The notes: a model not told the origin generated them from the letters alone. A stretch of DNA of 64,000 bases from CAYRJD01 sp965247395 (GCA_965247395.1 OZ252012.1:682001-746000), one strand, 5' to 3'; numbered from the stretch's first letter, positions 16,686-25,136 are shown. Numbers and translations are program-made.

Positions 16686-17249
16686 TCACAGATAGACACC
16701 GCCTCGCTCAAGGCGAATGGACTCATCTTCAGATTGGTCATCGCTGGAGCTGTTCAGCATTTGCTTCAACTGCTGCTCTGCCGTCTCTCGCTGTGCAGCC
16801 ACCGCTGCTTGGATGCCGTGGAACAACCCTTCTAACCAGCCCACTAACTGGGCTTGCGCCAGACGAAGCTCGGCTTCGGAGGGCACCTCTGAGCTAAACG
16901 GCAAAGTCAGGCGTTCAAGCTCTTCACGCAAGGGTTCGGCCATTGCCTGTGCCAGCTCGCCAACGGACTTTTGATAGATGTCATGCATCAAGTCGCGACC
17001 GGCTTCATCAAGTGGGGCGTGGTGTATCTCGTTCAGCAAAGCGCGAATCATCGTGCCGATACGCATGAGCTTGGCTGGTTCTGAGATAGCTACAGACTCT
17101 GATAAATCTTCAGACTCATCGCCCTCAACGTCTGTTTCCTTGAGCACGGCTTCTGCGGACCCTGACCTCTGGTTCACAGACTCCTCGTTTATGTCAGGCG
17201 AGTTATCTACCGTGGCATCTGACACGGGGTGAATCCTACCTAGATTCAT
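16686..17249 (-). CDS. bpa: bacterial proteasome activator (Bpa/PafE, DUF2587)
   Basis: ATP-independent activator that opens the 20S proteasome gate in actinobacteria and delivers damaged or unfolded proteins. The core LMRIGTMIRALLNEIHHAPLDEAGR and the long helices with LVGWLEGLFHGIQAAVAAQ match the four-helix bundle of the family. The last residues RGGVYL correspond to the C-terminal GQYL docking motif of the mycobacterial protein, with Val for Gln. The N-terminal about 55 residues are acidic and disordered. Its ATG overlaps the stop of the upstream phosphodiesterase-like gene by 4 bases. No proteasome subunit genes are in this window. Confidence 0.85.
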   Translation of the reverse strand: MNLGRIHPVSDATVDNSPDINEESVNQRSGSAEAVLKETDVEGDESEDLSESVAISEPAKLMRIGTMIRALLNEIHHAPLDEAGRDLMHDIYQKSVGELAQAMAEPLREELERLTLPFSSEVPSEAELRLAQAQLVGWLEGLFHGIQAAVAAQRETAEQQLKQMLNSSSDDQSEDESIRLERGGVYL

Positions 17250-18499
17250 TTTCGGCTACCCCAAAAAACGGCAAGAGGCACCAGCATCTCTTCTGCCGTT
17301 AGAGCACCGTGATGTCCAATGAGCGTGGGTCGCTGCGGTGAATTGGGCAATACGCCAGACAATGAACCGGGCAATGCGCCGGATGGCGCGCTTGCTGAAA
17401 CCGCTCCAAAAACAACTGGCTCTTGCGCAATGAGCGCAACATCTCCCAAACGACCAGCAACCTCGGGAGTCATGTGAGCCCCCAACCAGCCGTCGGCTAT
17501 CACGCTCTCACGGGTTCTCACTAAGCCATTTTCGCAGTAGGGCTGAGCGGCAGCGAACAGGTCGCTGGCTTGGCCAGGTTTGGCGTGCAACCAGCGAAAG
17601 CGGGGCTCTCCGCTGGAGTACTCCATGTGGCGACGCACTGCTTCGCTCATCTGCACCAGCGGTTGATTGACCTCGAGCACGCCATGGTCGGCGGTTACAA
17701 GAACCACCACATCGCTCGGCAACTCGGAAACCAGGGTGCTTACAAGTGCGTCGACACCAGACAGCACTCCCAGATAACGGTTGCCCAGGCCATAAAGATG
17801 CGCGGCTCGATCCAAACCGTCGTAGTAGGCAAACACCAGCCTTTCACCAGCTTCGACCAGCTCGCTTGCTAGAGGCACGATTTGGCGATGACTGGTCCAG
17901 CCCACATAGCTAGCCCCACGCAAGTGAGCTGTTGTGAAACCTGTAGCCGCGTATTTTGCCCTCGTGACCGCAGCGGCACGCGTTCCTGCGAATGGTTCAA
18001 CAGGCTGAAACAGTTCTGGCGCAAGCATCCGGCGAGCGTCGACGGCTTTGCTTGAACTCTTGGGGCTTGAACTCTTGAGGTCTGAACCCTTGAGGTCTGA
18101 GTCCTTGGGTTGAGTGCCTGGCGGGGTGCCAGTCTGAATAACAGTCCAACGCAAGGTGTTCAGCAAACCGGCAGGACTACTTAAGGTGAGACCGACCAGG
18201 CCGTGCTCGGCTGGAGTCGCACCGGTAGTAATCGCTGTCATCGCGGCACAGGTCGTGCTGGGGGCGACCGTGGTGAGCGGTTGCAGGGCGTTATCGGCTA
18301 ATAGCGGAGCTTTGGAGGCATGACGTTGCAGCTGCACCCAACCCAACCCATCTATCACCAACAACACCACGGCGCGGGCATCACAAACGGTCTGATTGAC
18401 GACAGAATTTGGAACGCCTGTAACTAGCGGAGGCACTATTTCTGTAACGCATTGCCCGCCGTAATCGGGCTCGGTCAGTGTCAGATCAAGCTGCGTCAT
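17246..18499 (-). CDS. alkaline phosphatase / nucleotide pyrophosphatase family protein
   Basis: Metal-dependent phosphomonoesterase or phosphodiesterase of 417 residues. Metal ligands appear in VVLLVIDGLG, the nucleophile Thr/Ser in APSTTCAAMTA followed by TGATPAEHGLVG, and later ligands in VLVTADHGVLEV and IGHHGALTAEEMLVPL. Two low-complexity inserts are repeat-derived: SDLKGSDLKSSSPKSSSK (15-bp units at 18051-18110) and GALPGSLSGVLPNS near the C-terminus (24-bp units at 17339-17386). It is co-transcribed with bpa (4-base overlap). Substrate unknown. Confidence 0.88.
   Translation of the reverse strand: MTQLDLTLTEPDYGGQCVTEIVPPLVTGVPNSVVNQTVCDARAVVLLVIDGLGWVQLQRHASKAPLLADNALQPLTTVAPSTTCAAMTAITTGATPAEHGLVGLTLSSPAGLLNTLRWTVIQTGTPPGTQPKDSDLKGSDLKSSSPKSSSKAVDARRMLAPELFQPVEPFAGTRAAAVTRAKYAATGFTTAHLRGASYVGWTSHRQIVPLASELVEAGERLVFAYYDGLDRAAHLYGLGNRYLGVLSGVDALVSTLVSELPSDVVVLVTADHGVLEVNQPLVQMSEAVRRHMEYSSGEPRFRWLHAKPGQASDLFAAAQPYCENGLVRTRESVIADGWLGAHMTPEVAGRLGDVALIAQEPVVFGAVSASAPSGALPGSLSGVLPNSPQRPTLIGHHGALTAEEMLVPLAVFWGSRK
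17339..17386. repeat. two 24-bp tandem units in the phosphodiesterase gene
   Basis: The 24-mer starting tgaattgggcaatacgcc at 17339 is followed at 17363 by tgaaccgggcaatgcgcc..., giving an eight-residue duplication (GALPGSLS / GVLPNSPQ) near the C-terminus of the protein on the minus strand. Confidence 0.6.
18051..18110. repeat. four 15-bp tandem units in the phosphodiesterase gene
   Basis: The units cttgaactcttgggg, cttgaactcttgagg, tctgaacccttgagg and tctgagtccttgggt are contiguous. On the minus strand they encode the five-residue repeats KDSDL, KGSDL, KSSSP, KSSSK, a linker insertion inside the catalytic domain. Confidence 0.8.
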
Positions 18500-18515
18500 G
18501 ATTTAGCCTGACTGG

Positions 18516-19496
18516 TCAACCTGGCTGGTCAACCAGACCGGCCAGCGCTTCGCCTAGCCCCAGGGACTGTGCCGCGATGGTGATGTCGGCCGGCGGCTCG
18601 GACACAAACATCAGTGGCTCGTCTGTGGCCGGGTGTTTGAAAGAGAGTTTCACGGCGTGCAGTAGCTGTCGCTTACCACCGAAGGGGTCGGTGCACCCGT
18701 AGACGGCATCTCCTAATACCGGCAAGTTGATACTTGCCAGGTGAACGCGGATCTGATGAGTTCGGCCGGTGCGTAGCTGGCAACTCAACAAGGTCGCAAC
18801 CGGTGGCTTCAGGTTTGCGCATTCTGCGCTACCCAGCACGATGTAATCGGTCTGAGCCGGGCGTCCATCAGGACTGACCTGCATCTTCGTGCGGTTGCGG
18901 AACGAGCGGTTAATTGGCGCATCGATCGTGCCACGCCTTGCATTTGGAGTCCCTCTCACAAAGGTGACGTATTGGCGCGCCACTTTGCGTTCGGCTAGCT
19001 GCGTCGAGAGATGCTCGTGAGCTGAAAAAGTGAGAGCGCATACCAGCAGGCCGCTGGTATCGCGATCGAGGCGATGAACTATGGCCGGGCGCTCGGGAGG
19101 GCCCGCAGTGATTGCGTCCGGATACCGATATAGCAGGCCATTGAGCAAGGTGTCGTTGAGATGGCCCGCTCCGGGATGCGTCACAAGTCCGACGGGCTTG
19201 TCTATGACAACAATCTGTTCGTCCTCGTGTACCACTTTGAATTCGATTTTCTCGGTCGGTGTGGGTGTCGCAGTTTCGGTTCTGGCGGCATTGACAGCGC
19301 TTAACTGGTCGGTGGCAATTTCAATTTGCTGGCCCACGGTGACACGCTTGGATGCAGCCGGAGTTGGCTCACCGTTATATCTGATTGCCTCGGCGGCCAG
19401 CAGACCTCTAACCGTTGAGCGTGGCAGCCCAGTCAGGATTGCTACCGCACGGTCAAGACGTTGGCCGTCTAGCGTCGCGGGGACGGTGCAGTTCAT
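18516..19496 (-). CDS. rluD: 23S rRNA pseudouridine synthase RluD-type
   Basis: RluA/RluD-family pseudouridine synthase. An N-terminal S4 RNA-binding domain (LDRAVAILTGLPRSTVRGLLAAEAIRYNG) precedes the catalytic domain with the signature HRLDRDTSGLLV, whose Asp is the catalytic residue. Later blocks LRTGRTHQIRVHLASINLPVLGD are typical. Length 326. It sits directly downstream of lspA, the standard actinobacterial and firmicute order lspA-rluD. The stop codon lies in a short imperfect 13-14-bp repeat (18506-18532). Confidence 0.94.
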   Translation of the reverse strand: MNCTVPATLDGQRLDRAVAILTGLPRSTVRGLLAAEAIRYNGEPTPAASKRVTVGQQIEIATDQLSAVNAARTETATPTPTEKIEFKVVHEDEQIVVIDKPVGLVTHPGAGHLNDTLLNGLLYRYPDAITAGPPERPAIVHRLDRDTSGLLVCALTFSAHEHLSTQLAERKVARQYVTFVRGTPNARRGTIDAPINRSFRNRTKMQVSPDGRPAQTDYIVLGSAECANLKPPVATLLSCQLRTGRTHQIRVHLASINLPVLGDAVYGCTDPFGGKRQLLHAVKLSFKHPATDEPLMFVSEPPADITIAAQSLGLGEALAGLVDQPG

Positions 19497-19542
19497 TGGG
19501 CAATTCGCTGACTTGTTTTGGACTTCAGGCTCGGTTGAGTGA

Positions 19543-20034
19543 TTAGGAGAGCTCGCTTGCTGAGCGGTTCTGGTGATAGATGTACAGCGTTAGCACCACT
19601 ACTCCTACCACGATTGCTGCGTCGGCCAGGTTGAAGACCGGCCAAAACTGAAAATCAATAAAGTCAATTACTCCCCCGCGACCCCAACCGTCACCTCTTA
19701 CCAAGCGATCAACAAGGTTGCCAACGGCTCCACCCAAGATAAGGCCAAGTGCGAATCCCGTAAACGTGCCAGTGACGCGTCGACGAAATCGCCAGAGCAC
19801 AACAACAATGATCGGCACCAGCAATGCCAGCAGCGGCCCCAATCCAGCACCCGCACTGAACGCGAACCCAGTGTTTGTAGTGAGATTTAGGCGCAGCGTC
19901 CAGACGATGTCGATCGTGCGATTTGACAGTGCCGCAACAGCCCAGACTTTTGTTAGCTGGTCTAGTGCCAGCGTCGTTAGACCGGTACCAACAATCAGCG
20001 GGGTGCTGTGTTTGTATCGGACGGCTAGCGCCAA
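19543..20034 (-). CDS. lspA: lipoprotein signal peptidase (signal peptidase II)
   Basis: Inner-membrane aspartyl protease that cleaves signal peptides from diacylglyceryl-modified prolipoproteins. Four transmembrane segments are visible. The catalytic Asp residues are in GNLVDRL and FNLADAAIVVG. TNTGFAFSAGAG matches the conserved N-x-G-x-A-F region. The 163-residue length is normal. The start overlaps the DksA-like gene end by 10 bases. A client in this window is the GerMN lipoprotein at 54.4 kb. Confidence 0.95.
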   Translation of the reverse strand: MALAVRYKHSTPLIVGTGLTTLALDQLTKVWAVAALSNRTIDIVWTLRLNLTTNTGFAFSAGAGLGPLLALLVPIIVVVLWRFRRRVTGTFTGFALGLILGGAVGNLVDRLVRGDGWGRGGVIDFIDFQFWPVFNLADAAIVVGVVVLTLYIYHQNRSASELS

Positions 20035-20708
20035 CTTGCTCCGCGGCTCTTTTGCTCAACGCGTACAGAGGCGTGCGGGATCGCTCTTAGCCGATCTTGC
20101 GTGATCGGCTTATAGGAAATAATGCAAATACCGTACGTGCCCTTATCCAGGCGCTCAAGGGCTGCGTCGATCTCTCCAATTTCCACGCGCGCTTGTGTTG
20201 ACAACATGAGGTTTTGGTCACGTTCAACTGCGAAGGAGTGCCCGTCACCAGACTCTTCGTCAAACTGAACGTCGCCGGGTTCATGATCGCGCGTTATCTC
20301 ATCGGCCTCACGTTCAAGGCTGGTTGCCTGAGACAGATAGCGATTGCGGTCGGCAATGAGAGCAGCACGGCACTCGGCCAGAAACTTTTTTGACAACGGT
20401 GGCTTGCGTGCCTTGGCTGCGGCGGCGATTGTTTCATCATGTGTCATGGCGGGTAAGTCCAGGACGGGCTTGGCCGCGGGTTTCTTTACCGCCGGTTTCT
20501 TAGCTACGGCCTTTTTAGTCGCTGGCTTCTTAGCTACAGGCTTCTTAGCCATTGGTTTCTTAGCTACGGCCTTTTTAGTCGCTGGCTTCTTAGCTACAGG
20601 CTTCTTAGCCATTGGTTTCTTAGCTACGGCCTTTTTAGTCGCTGGCTTCTTAGCTACAGATTTCTTAGCAGGCTGTTTCTTCTTTGCTGCTGACGTTTTG
20701 GTGGCCAT
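20025..20708 (-). CDS. TraR/DksA-like protein with lysine-rich repeat N-terminus and degenerate zinc finger
   Basis: The ATG at 20708 is set by the perfect Shine-Dalgarno AAGGAGG nine bases upstream, although the frame is open further back. Residues 1-85 are an Ala/Lys/Pro histone-H1-like tract (AKKPATKKAVAKKPMAKKP) built from 15-bp and 60-bp DNA repeats. The rest is DksA/TraR-like: a coiled coil with RYLSQATSLEREADEITRDHEPGD and EIGEIDAALERLDKGTYGICIISYKPITQDRLRAIPHAS. In the family the last part binds zinc with CxxC...CxxC; here only the first Cys (GIC) remains and the others are Ser, Arg and Gln. The Lys tract could bind DNA or RNA. It precedes lspA and rluD. Confidence 0.85.
   Translation of the reverse strand: MATKTSAAKKKQPAKKSVAKKPATKKAVAKKPMAKKPVAKKPATKKAVAKKPMAKKPVAKKPATKKAVAKKPAVKKPAAKPVLDLPAMTHDETIAAAAKARKPPLSKKFLAECRAALIADRNRYLSQATSLEREADEITRDHEPGDVQFDEESGDGHSFAVERDQNLMLSTQARVEIGEIDAALERLDKGTYGICIISYKPITQDRLRAIPHASVRVEQKSRGASWR
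20521..20665. repeat. perfect 60-bp tandem duplication in the DksA-like gene
   Basis: Bases 20521-20580 and 20581-20640 are identical, and a third copy starts at 20641 before diverging. Each 60-mer is made of four 15-bp sub-units (gctggcttcttagct and variants) encoding the five-residue repeats KPATK, KAVAK, KPMAK, KPVAK. Confidence 0.95.
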
Positions 20709-20985
20709 CAATGCCTCCTTCCCGCTGTTGCTTTTGCTACGTAACTCGTCTTGTAGCGGCGATACTCTACGGACGCCGCAACCGGCTGACATATATGCAG
20801 TTAGTCGCTTCAAATACGGCTAATGAACTTTGCTATTTTTTGCTCTTTAAGGTCTATTTAAGGCGTTACACCTCGCCATTTACTCGCGGTTCACCGCTAC
20901 CCTGCACTGGCTGGAGTGGCAGGCTAGGTGTGTCTCAAATACCAGGAATAACCGCCTGAGTACTCGAATTGCGAATTAACTGACG
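20709..20985. other. divergent intergenic region and ileS leader with two hairpins
   Basis: These 277 bases separate the DksA-like gene (minus) from ileS (plus). On the plus strand two small stem-loops are visible: gcggt-tc-accgc at 20886-20897, and cctgcact paired with agtggcagg at 20901-20923. Actinobacterial ileS genes often have a T-box riboswitch, but I see no T-box core (TGGNACCGCG-like) here, so I do not call one. Promoters for both genes must lie in this region. Confidence 0.4.
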
Positions 20986-23900
20986 TTGACTGACGAAACC
21001 GCTAGCGCCTATCCCGAAGTACCCGCGCGAGCCAACTTCGCCGAAATCGAACGGCGCGTGCTGCACCGCTGGGAAACTGAGCGCACATTCGAAACCTCGG
21101 TAAACCAGCGACCGGACGACCACGAGTTTGTGTTCTATGACGGCCCCCCGTTTGCAAACGGGCTACCGCATCATGGACACCTGCTAACCGGGTATGTGAA
21201 GGACGTGATTCCGCGCTACCAGACCATGCGCGGTAATCGAGTGAACCGTCGCTTTGGTTGGGATTGTCATGGCCTACCTGCGGAGATGGAAACCGAACGA
21301 GAGCTACGTGTCAGTGGGCACGCAGCAATCAATGAATACGGAGTTGAACGCTTTAACGACCAATGCCGAAAATCGGTGTTGCGTTACACCCAGGAGTGGC
21401 GTACGACCGTTACCCGTCAGGCCCGTTGGGTCGATTTTGACCACGACTACAAGACCATGGACCTGTCCTACATGGAGTCGGTCATGTGGGCATTCAAGCA
21501 ACTGTGGGACAAAGGCCTCATCTATCAGGCGTTCCGGGTTATGCCCTACTCATGGGGTGCGGAAACTCCGTTATCAAATTTTGAGATTCGCTTAGACGAC
21601 GCCACTCGCCCGCGCCAAGATCCGGCGCTAACGGTTTGGTTTGAGCTTGATGACACCGAGGCGCATGAGGCTGGTGCTGAAGAAACTGAGGCTCAGGAAG
21701 CACCATTGCGCTTGCTGGCCTGGACCACTACACCGTGGACCCTGCCTTCCAACCTGGCATTGGCTGTTGGGCCCGACATCGATTACGTCATCGTCAAGAG
21801 CACTGGCGCTGCTAATGCCGATGCCCGCTATGTGTTAGCCGCAGAACAACTCAACGAATACGACAGCGACCTCACCGAACTGCTGGGAGAGTTCACCGTG
21901 GTCGAAACGCTGAAAGGTCGAGAGCTGGTCGGCCGCAGCTACAAGCCGATGTTTGACTACTTCGCGCATCGCCGCGAGGCGTTCAAGGTGCTAGCTGCTG
22001 ATTTCGTTGACACGTCCGAGGGAACAGGCATTGTGCATATGGCTCCCGGCTTTGGTGAAGATGACCAGTTGGTTTGCGAAGCCAACGGCATTGAGATAGG
22101 TGATGCTGTTCCGGTTGACGACAGAGGCTGCTTTACCGAACCGGTCTCTACATGGAGCGGTCTAAACGTCTTTGAGGCCAACGCCAGCATCATCGCTGAG
22201 CTCAAGCAACGCCAACTGGTGCTACGGCATGGCACCTACGAGCACAACTACCCGCACTGTTGGCGTACAGACACACCCATCATCTACAAGGCCATCTCGT
22301 CTTGGTTTGTGAGAGTCACCGAAATTCGCGACCGGCTGAGTGAGCTGAACCAGGGCATCAACTGGGTGCCTGGACATGTGCGAGACGGCCGCTTCGGTCA
22401 GTGGCTGGCTGGTGCACGCGACTGGTCGATCAGCCGTAACCGCTTCTGGGGGTCACCGTTACCTGTTTGGGTGAGTGACAATCCTGACTTTGAGCGCACC
22501 GATGTCTACGGCAGCCTCGACGAAATTGCAGCCGACTTTGGTGTGAGACCCGATGACCTTCATCGTCCGTTTATCGACGAGCTGACACGACCAAACCCGG
22601 ACGACCCATCCGGTGAATCAACTATGCGGCGAGTACCTGAGGTGCTTGATTGCTGGTTTGAGTCAGGCTCGATGCCCTTCGCTCAGGTGCATTACCCCTT
22701 TGAAAACAAGGAATGGTTTGACAAGAACTTTCCTGCCGACTTCATTGTTGAGTACATCAACCAGACCAGAGGCTGGTTTTATACGTTGCATGTGCTAGCG
22801 GGTGCGCTGTTTGATCAGCCCGCGTTTTTGAATGTGATCTGTCACGGCATCTTGTTCGCCAGCGACGGCAACAAGCTGTCGAAACGCTTGCGTAACTACA
22901 CCGAGCCGGCAGAGATCTTTGACAACCAGGGATCAGACGCTCTGCGCTGGTATTTGATGTCGACCAACATTGTGCGCGGCGGTGATACCCGCATTTCGGA
23001 TACCGGTATCGACGAAGTAACGCGCCAGGTTCTGATTCCGATCTGGAATGCCTATTCATTTTTCACGCTGTATGCCAACGCCGACAGCTACATGGCCAAA
23101 CAGCTCACAGACACACCCGACCATGTGCTTGACAGGTACCTGTTGGCCAAGACACGCGCGACCCTTGAAAAAGTCACCGAGCATTTCGATGCCTATGACC
23201 TGCCTGGCGCGGCGAGTGAATTGCAGTCCTTCATAGGTGCTCTTAACAACTGGTACATCCGTCGCAGCCGCGATCGCTTCTGGGGCACCGGTCAAACCTC
23301 TAATAACGCAGGTACTACCAGCACAGCTCAGGCGATAGGCGACCCGCAAGCCTTTGACACGCTTTTTACAGTTCTGATCGTGCTTACAAAGATGGCAGCC
23401 CCGCTCCTGCCGATGATCATGGATGAGATCCACGCGGGCTTGACCGGCGGACTAAGCGTGCATTTAGCCAACTGGCCCGACCCGCAAGCGTTGTTAAGCG
23501 ATGAAGAGCTGGTGAGGCGCATGGAAATCGTGCGCGAGGCGGCCTCGGCTGGACTGCGCTTACGTGAGGATGCTGGCCTGCGCGTACGCCTGCCGCTTAG
23601 TCGTCTTACCGTGGCTGGACCAGGCTCGGACGACCTGCAACCTCTGCTGGGACTGTTAACCGATGAGCTAAACGTGCGCTCGGTTGAGCTGTTGGACTCC
23701 TTTGGCGAACATGCCACAAAACAACTCCAGCTAAATGGTGCGGTACTTGGACCCCGTTTGGGCGCAGACGCACAGGCCGTGTTTGCGGCAGCCAAAAAAC
23801 AAGAGTGGCAAGAAAATAGCAACGACACAATCTCGGTGGCTGGCCATGAACTGCTGATAGGCGAATACGAGCTTGCGCTGCGCCCGTCCGATGGAGCACC

Positions 23901-24192
23901 TTCTGCAGCGTTAAGCAAGACAGACCTGGTTGTGGTGCTTGACACCACCGTGACGCCAGACCTTGCAGCAGAAGGTGAAGCGCGTGACCTAATACGTGTG
24001 ATTCAGAATGCTCGCAAAGACGCTGACTTAGACGTGACCGACCGCATTGCGGTGACCGTGCGCTGGAGTCCGCCCGATGCCGAACGAGTACAAGCCCACG
24101 AGGAAATGATTGCCGCCAACGTTTTGGCAACCGAATTCACGTGGCTAGCCGGGACCGAGGACCCGGCAATTGAAATTGAACGAGCCAATTAG
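20986..24192 (+). CDS. ileS: isoleucyl-tRNA synthetase, IleS2 (eukaryote-like) type
   Basis: Class I synthetase charging tRNA-Ile. The HIGH motif appears as GLPHHGHLLTGY and the KMSKS motif as GNKLSKRLRNY. The CP1 editing domain (LAWTTTPWTLPSNLAL; GTGIVHMAPGFGEDD) is intact. The long form (1068 residues), Pro-containing GLPHHGH variant and absence of a C-terminal Cys zinc finger point to the eukaryote-like IleS2 class, which is often tolerant of mupirocin. The TTG at 20986 is the first usable start after an in-frame TAA ten bases before it. No clear Shine-Dalgarno. A small acidic insert (DDTEAHEAGAEETEAQEA) splits the editing domain near residue 225. Confidence 0.95.
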   Translation: MTDETASAYPEVPARANFAEIERRVLHRWETERTFETSVNQRPDDHEFVFYDGPPFANGLPHHGHLLTGYVKDVIPRYQTMRGNRVNRRFGWDCHGLPAEMETERELRVSGHAAINEYGVERFNDQCRKSVLRYTQEWRTTVTRQARWVDFDHDYKTMDLSYMESVMWAFKQLWDKGLIYQAFRVMPYSWGAETPLSNFEIRLDDATRPRQDPALTVWFELDDTEAHEAGAEETEAQEAPLRLLAWTTTPWTLPSNLALAVGPDIDYVIVKSTGAANADARYVLAAEQLNEYDSDLTELLGEFTVVETLKGRELVGRSYKPMFDYFAHRREAFKVLAADFVDTSEGTGIVHMAPGFGEDDQLVCEANGIEIGDAVPVDDRGCFTEPVSTWSGLNVFEANASIIAELKQRQLVLRHGTYEHNYPHCWRTDTPIIYKAISSWFVRVTEIRDRLSELNQGINWVPGHVRDGRFGQWLAGARDWSISRNRFWGSPLPVWVSDNPDFERTDVYGSLDEIAADFGVRPDDLHRPFIDELTRPNPDDPSGESTMRRVPEVLDCWFESGSMPFAQVHYPFENKEWFDKNFPADFIVEYINQTRGWFYTLHVLAGALFDQPAFLNVICHGILFASDGNKLSKRLRNYTEPAEIFDNQGSDALRWYLMSTNIVRGGDTRISDTGIDEVTRQVLIPIWNAYSFFTLYANADSYMAKQLTDTPDHVLDRYLLAKTRATLEKVTEHFDAYDLPGAASELQSFIGALNNWYIRRSRDRFWGTGQTSNNAGTTSTAQAIGDPQAFDTLFTVLIVLTKMAAPLLPMIMDEIHAGLTGGLSVHLANWPDPQALLSDEELVRRMEIVREAASAGLRLREDAGLRVRLPLSRLTVAGPGSDDLQPLLGLLTDELNVRSVELLDSFGEHATKQLQLNGAVLGPRLGADAQAVFAAAKKQEWQENSNDTISVAGHELLIGEYELALRPSDGAPSAALSKTDLVVVLDTTVTPDLAAEGEARDLIRVIQNARKDADLDVTDRIAVTVRWSPPDAERVQAHEEMIAANVLATEFTWLAGTEDPAIEIERAN

Positions 24193-24848
24193 CGAGATAG
24201 CTCTTTGTGTCGAATCAGGGCTTCCAAAAACGGATCGTCAAGGCTGTCAAGCGTGAGCGGTTCAACTGTGTCGTCTCCGGCTAAATCACTGACCGTGGCA
24301 CTGGCTAAATCACTGACCGTGTAGTTGTCCATGTCCTTTGCGGGCGGGGCAGCTGCAGTCTGAGCAGGTGCTGGAGCTGGCTCTCGTGGCTGTTCGACCA
24401 GTCCTGCTCGTGCGGTGACCACTCCTGAAGAGGCGTCCGCAGCAACAGCTCCGGCGGGGCTACCGATGGAATGATCGGTGGAGTCATGGCTGGAATTATC
24501 GCCCTGGTCGCCGTCAAGGGCTCGCTTCGCTTCCTCGGTAACCAACTCTGTTACAAGCTCTGCTAGCAGCTTGGTTGTCACGGTAGTCGACTCAGAAATC
24601 GTGGCCGCAACGGCATCAGCCGCTTCAATTCCTAGCTCGGACACGGCCTGAGCGATACGTCGCGTTGTCTCCGGCGAAAGGCTTATAACTGGGGCAGCCA
24701 CATCGTCAAGGCGCATCGTTAGAGCTATTAGCTCTATTCGTGTGGTCGCCAGATCCTTTGCTTGTTCGATTATTAGCTCGCGAAGAGCATCGATCGTTTG
24801 ATCCGTTCCTGATGACTCAACGGATGACCCTGAGGGTGAATTTTGCAT
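24189..24848 (-). CDS. hypothetical protein in the usual divIVA position
   Basis: 219 residues, no recognised family. Residues 1-110 are helical (TIDALRELIIEQAKDLATTRIELIALTMRLDDV; LLAELVTELVTEEAKRAL) with hydrophobic residues at heptad-like spacing. Residues 110-185 are low complexity, Ser/Asp/Ala/Pro-rich, including DNSSHDSTDHSIGSPAG from a dispersed 48-bp repeat and a duplicated TVSDLA from a 24-bp repeat. The C-terminus ends in an acidic helical segment DDPFLEALIRHKELSR. It lies just after yggT, where actinobacteria usually carry divIVA/wag31, but does not show the DivIVA N-terminal membrane-binding motif. It overlaps ileS convergently by 4 bases. Confidence 0.75.
   Translation of the reverse strand: MQNSPSGSSVESSGTDQTIDALRELIIEQAKDLATTRIELIALTMRLDDVAAPVISLSPETTRRIAQAVSELGIEAADAVAATISESTTVTTKLLAELVTELVTEEAKRALDGDQGDNSSHDSTDHSIGSPAGAVAADASSGVVTARAGLVEQPREPAPAPAQTAAAPPAKDMDNYTVSDLASATVSDLAGDDTVEPLTLDSLDDPFLEALIRHKELSR
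24279..24326. repeat. 24-bp direct duplication in the unknown gene
   Basis: ggctaaatcactgaccgtgg at 24279 is repeated at 24303 with the first 19 bases identical, giving the duplicated peptide TVSDLA on the minus strand. Confidence 0.85.
24453..24500. repeat. 48-bp element of four 12-bp units (copy 2, unknown gene)
   Basis: The plus-strand units are ggcggggctacc, gatggaatgatc, ggtggagtcatg and gctggaattatc. Unit order and wording match the copies in hisB (5417) and ftsI (40120). It is read in the same frame as in hisB and gives NSSHDSTDHSIGSPAG. Confidence 0.8.
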
Positions 24849-24872
24849 CAGCGGCAGTTTACGAGGGCAGGG

Positions 24873-25136
24873 CTAGACGCAGCCCAGTATGAGACCTTTT
24901 ACGACCACTTGGATCAGCAGCAGCAGCAGTATCGGCGACAGGTCCAGTCCGATATTGCCCATACGCAGCATCGGCAGCGCGCGTCGCAGCGGCCCCATAA
25001 GCGGCTCTGTTATGACAATCAAGATACGCCCGACCACGGCCACCGGACTGTCATGGGCCAATGGGATCCAGCTAAGCAGGATGCGGCCAAAGATCACCAA
25101 CGTGTAGAGATCCAGAATCGTGCAGACAAAGCTCAC
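24873..25136 (-). CDS. YggT family membrane protein
   Basis: 87 residues with two hydrophobic regions (MSFVCTILDLYTLVIFGRILLSWIP and LDLSPILLLLLIQVVVKGLILG) and the family loop ITEPLMGPLRRALP. YggT proteins lie beside sepF in division clusters of Gram-positive bacteria and cyanobacteria and have a poorly understood role in membrane or division organisation. Sits 62 bases after sepF. Confidence 0.92.
   Translation of the reverse strand: MSFVCTILDLYTLVIFGRILLSWIPLAHDSPVAVVGRILIVITEPLMGPLRRALPMLRMGNIGLDLSPILLLLLIQVVVKGLILGCV

Noticed and set aside
20709..20985. T-box riboswitch upstream of ileS
   Set aside because: Expected from actinobacterial ileS genes, but no T-box core or specifier loop could be recognised in this leader.
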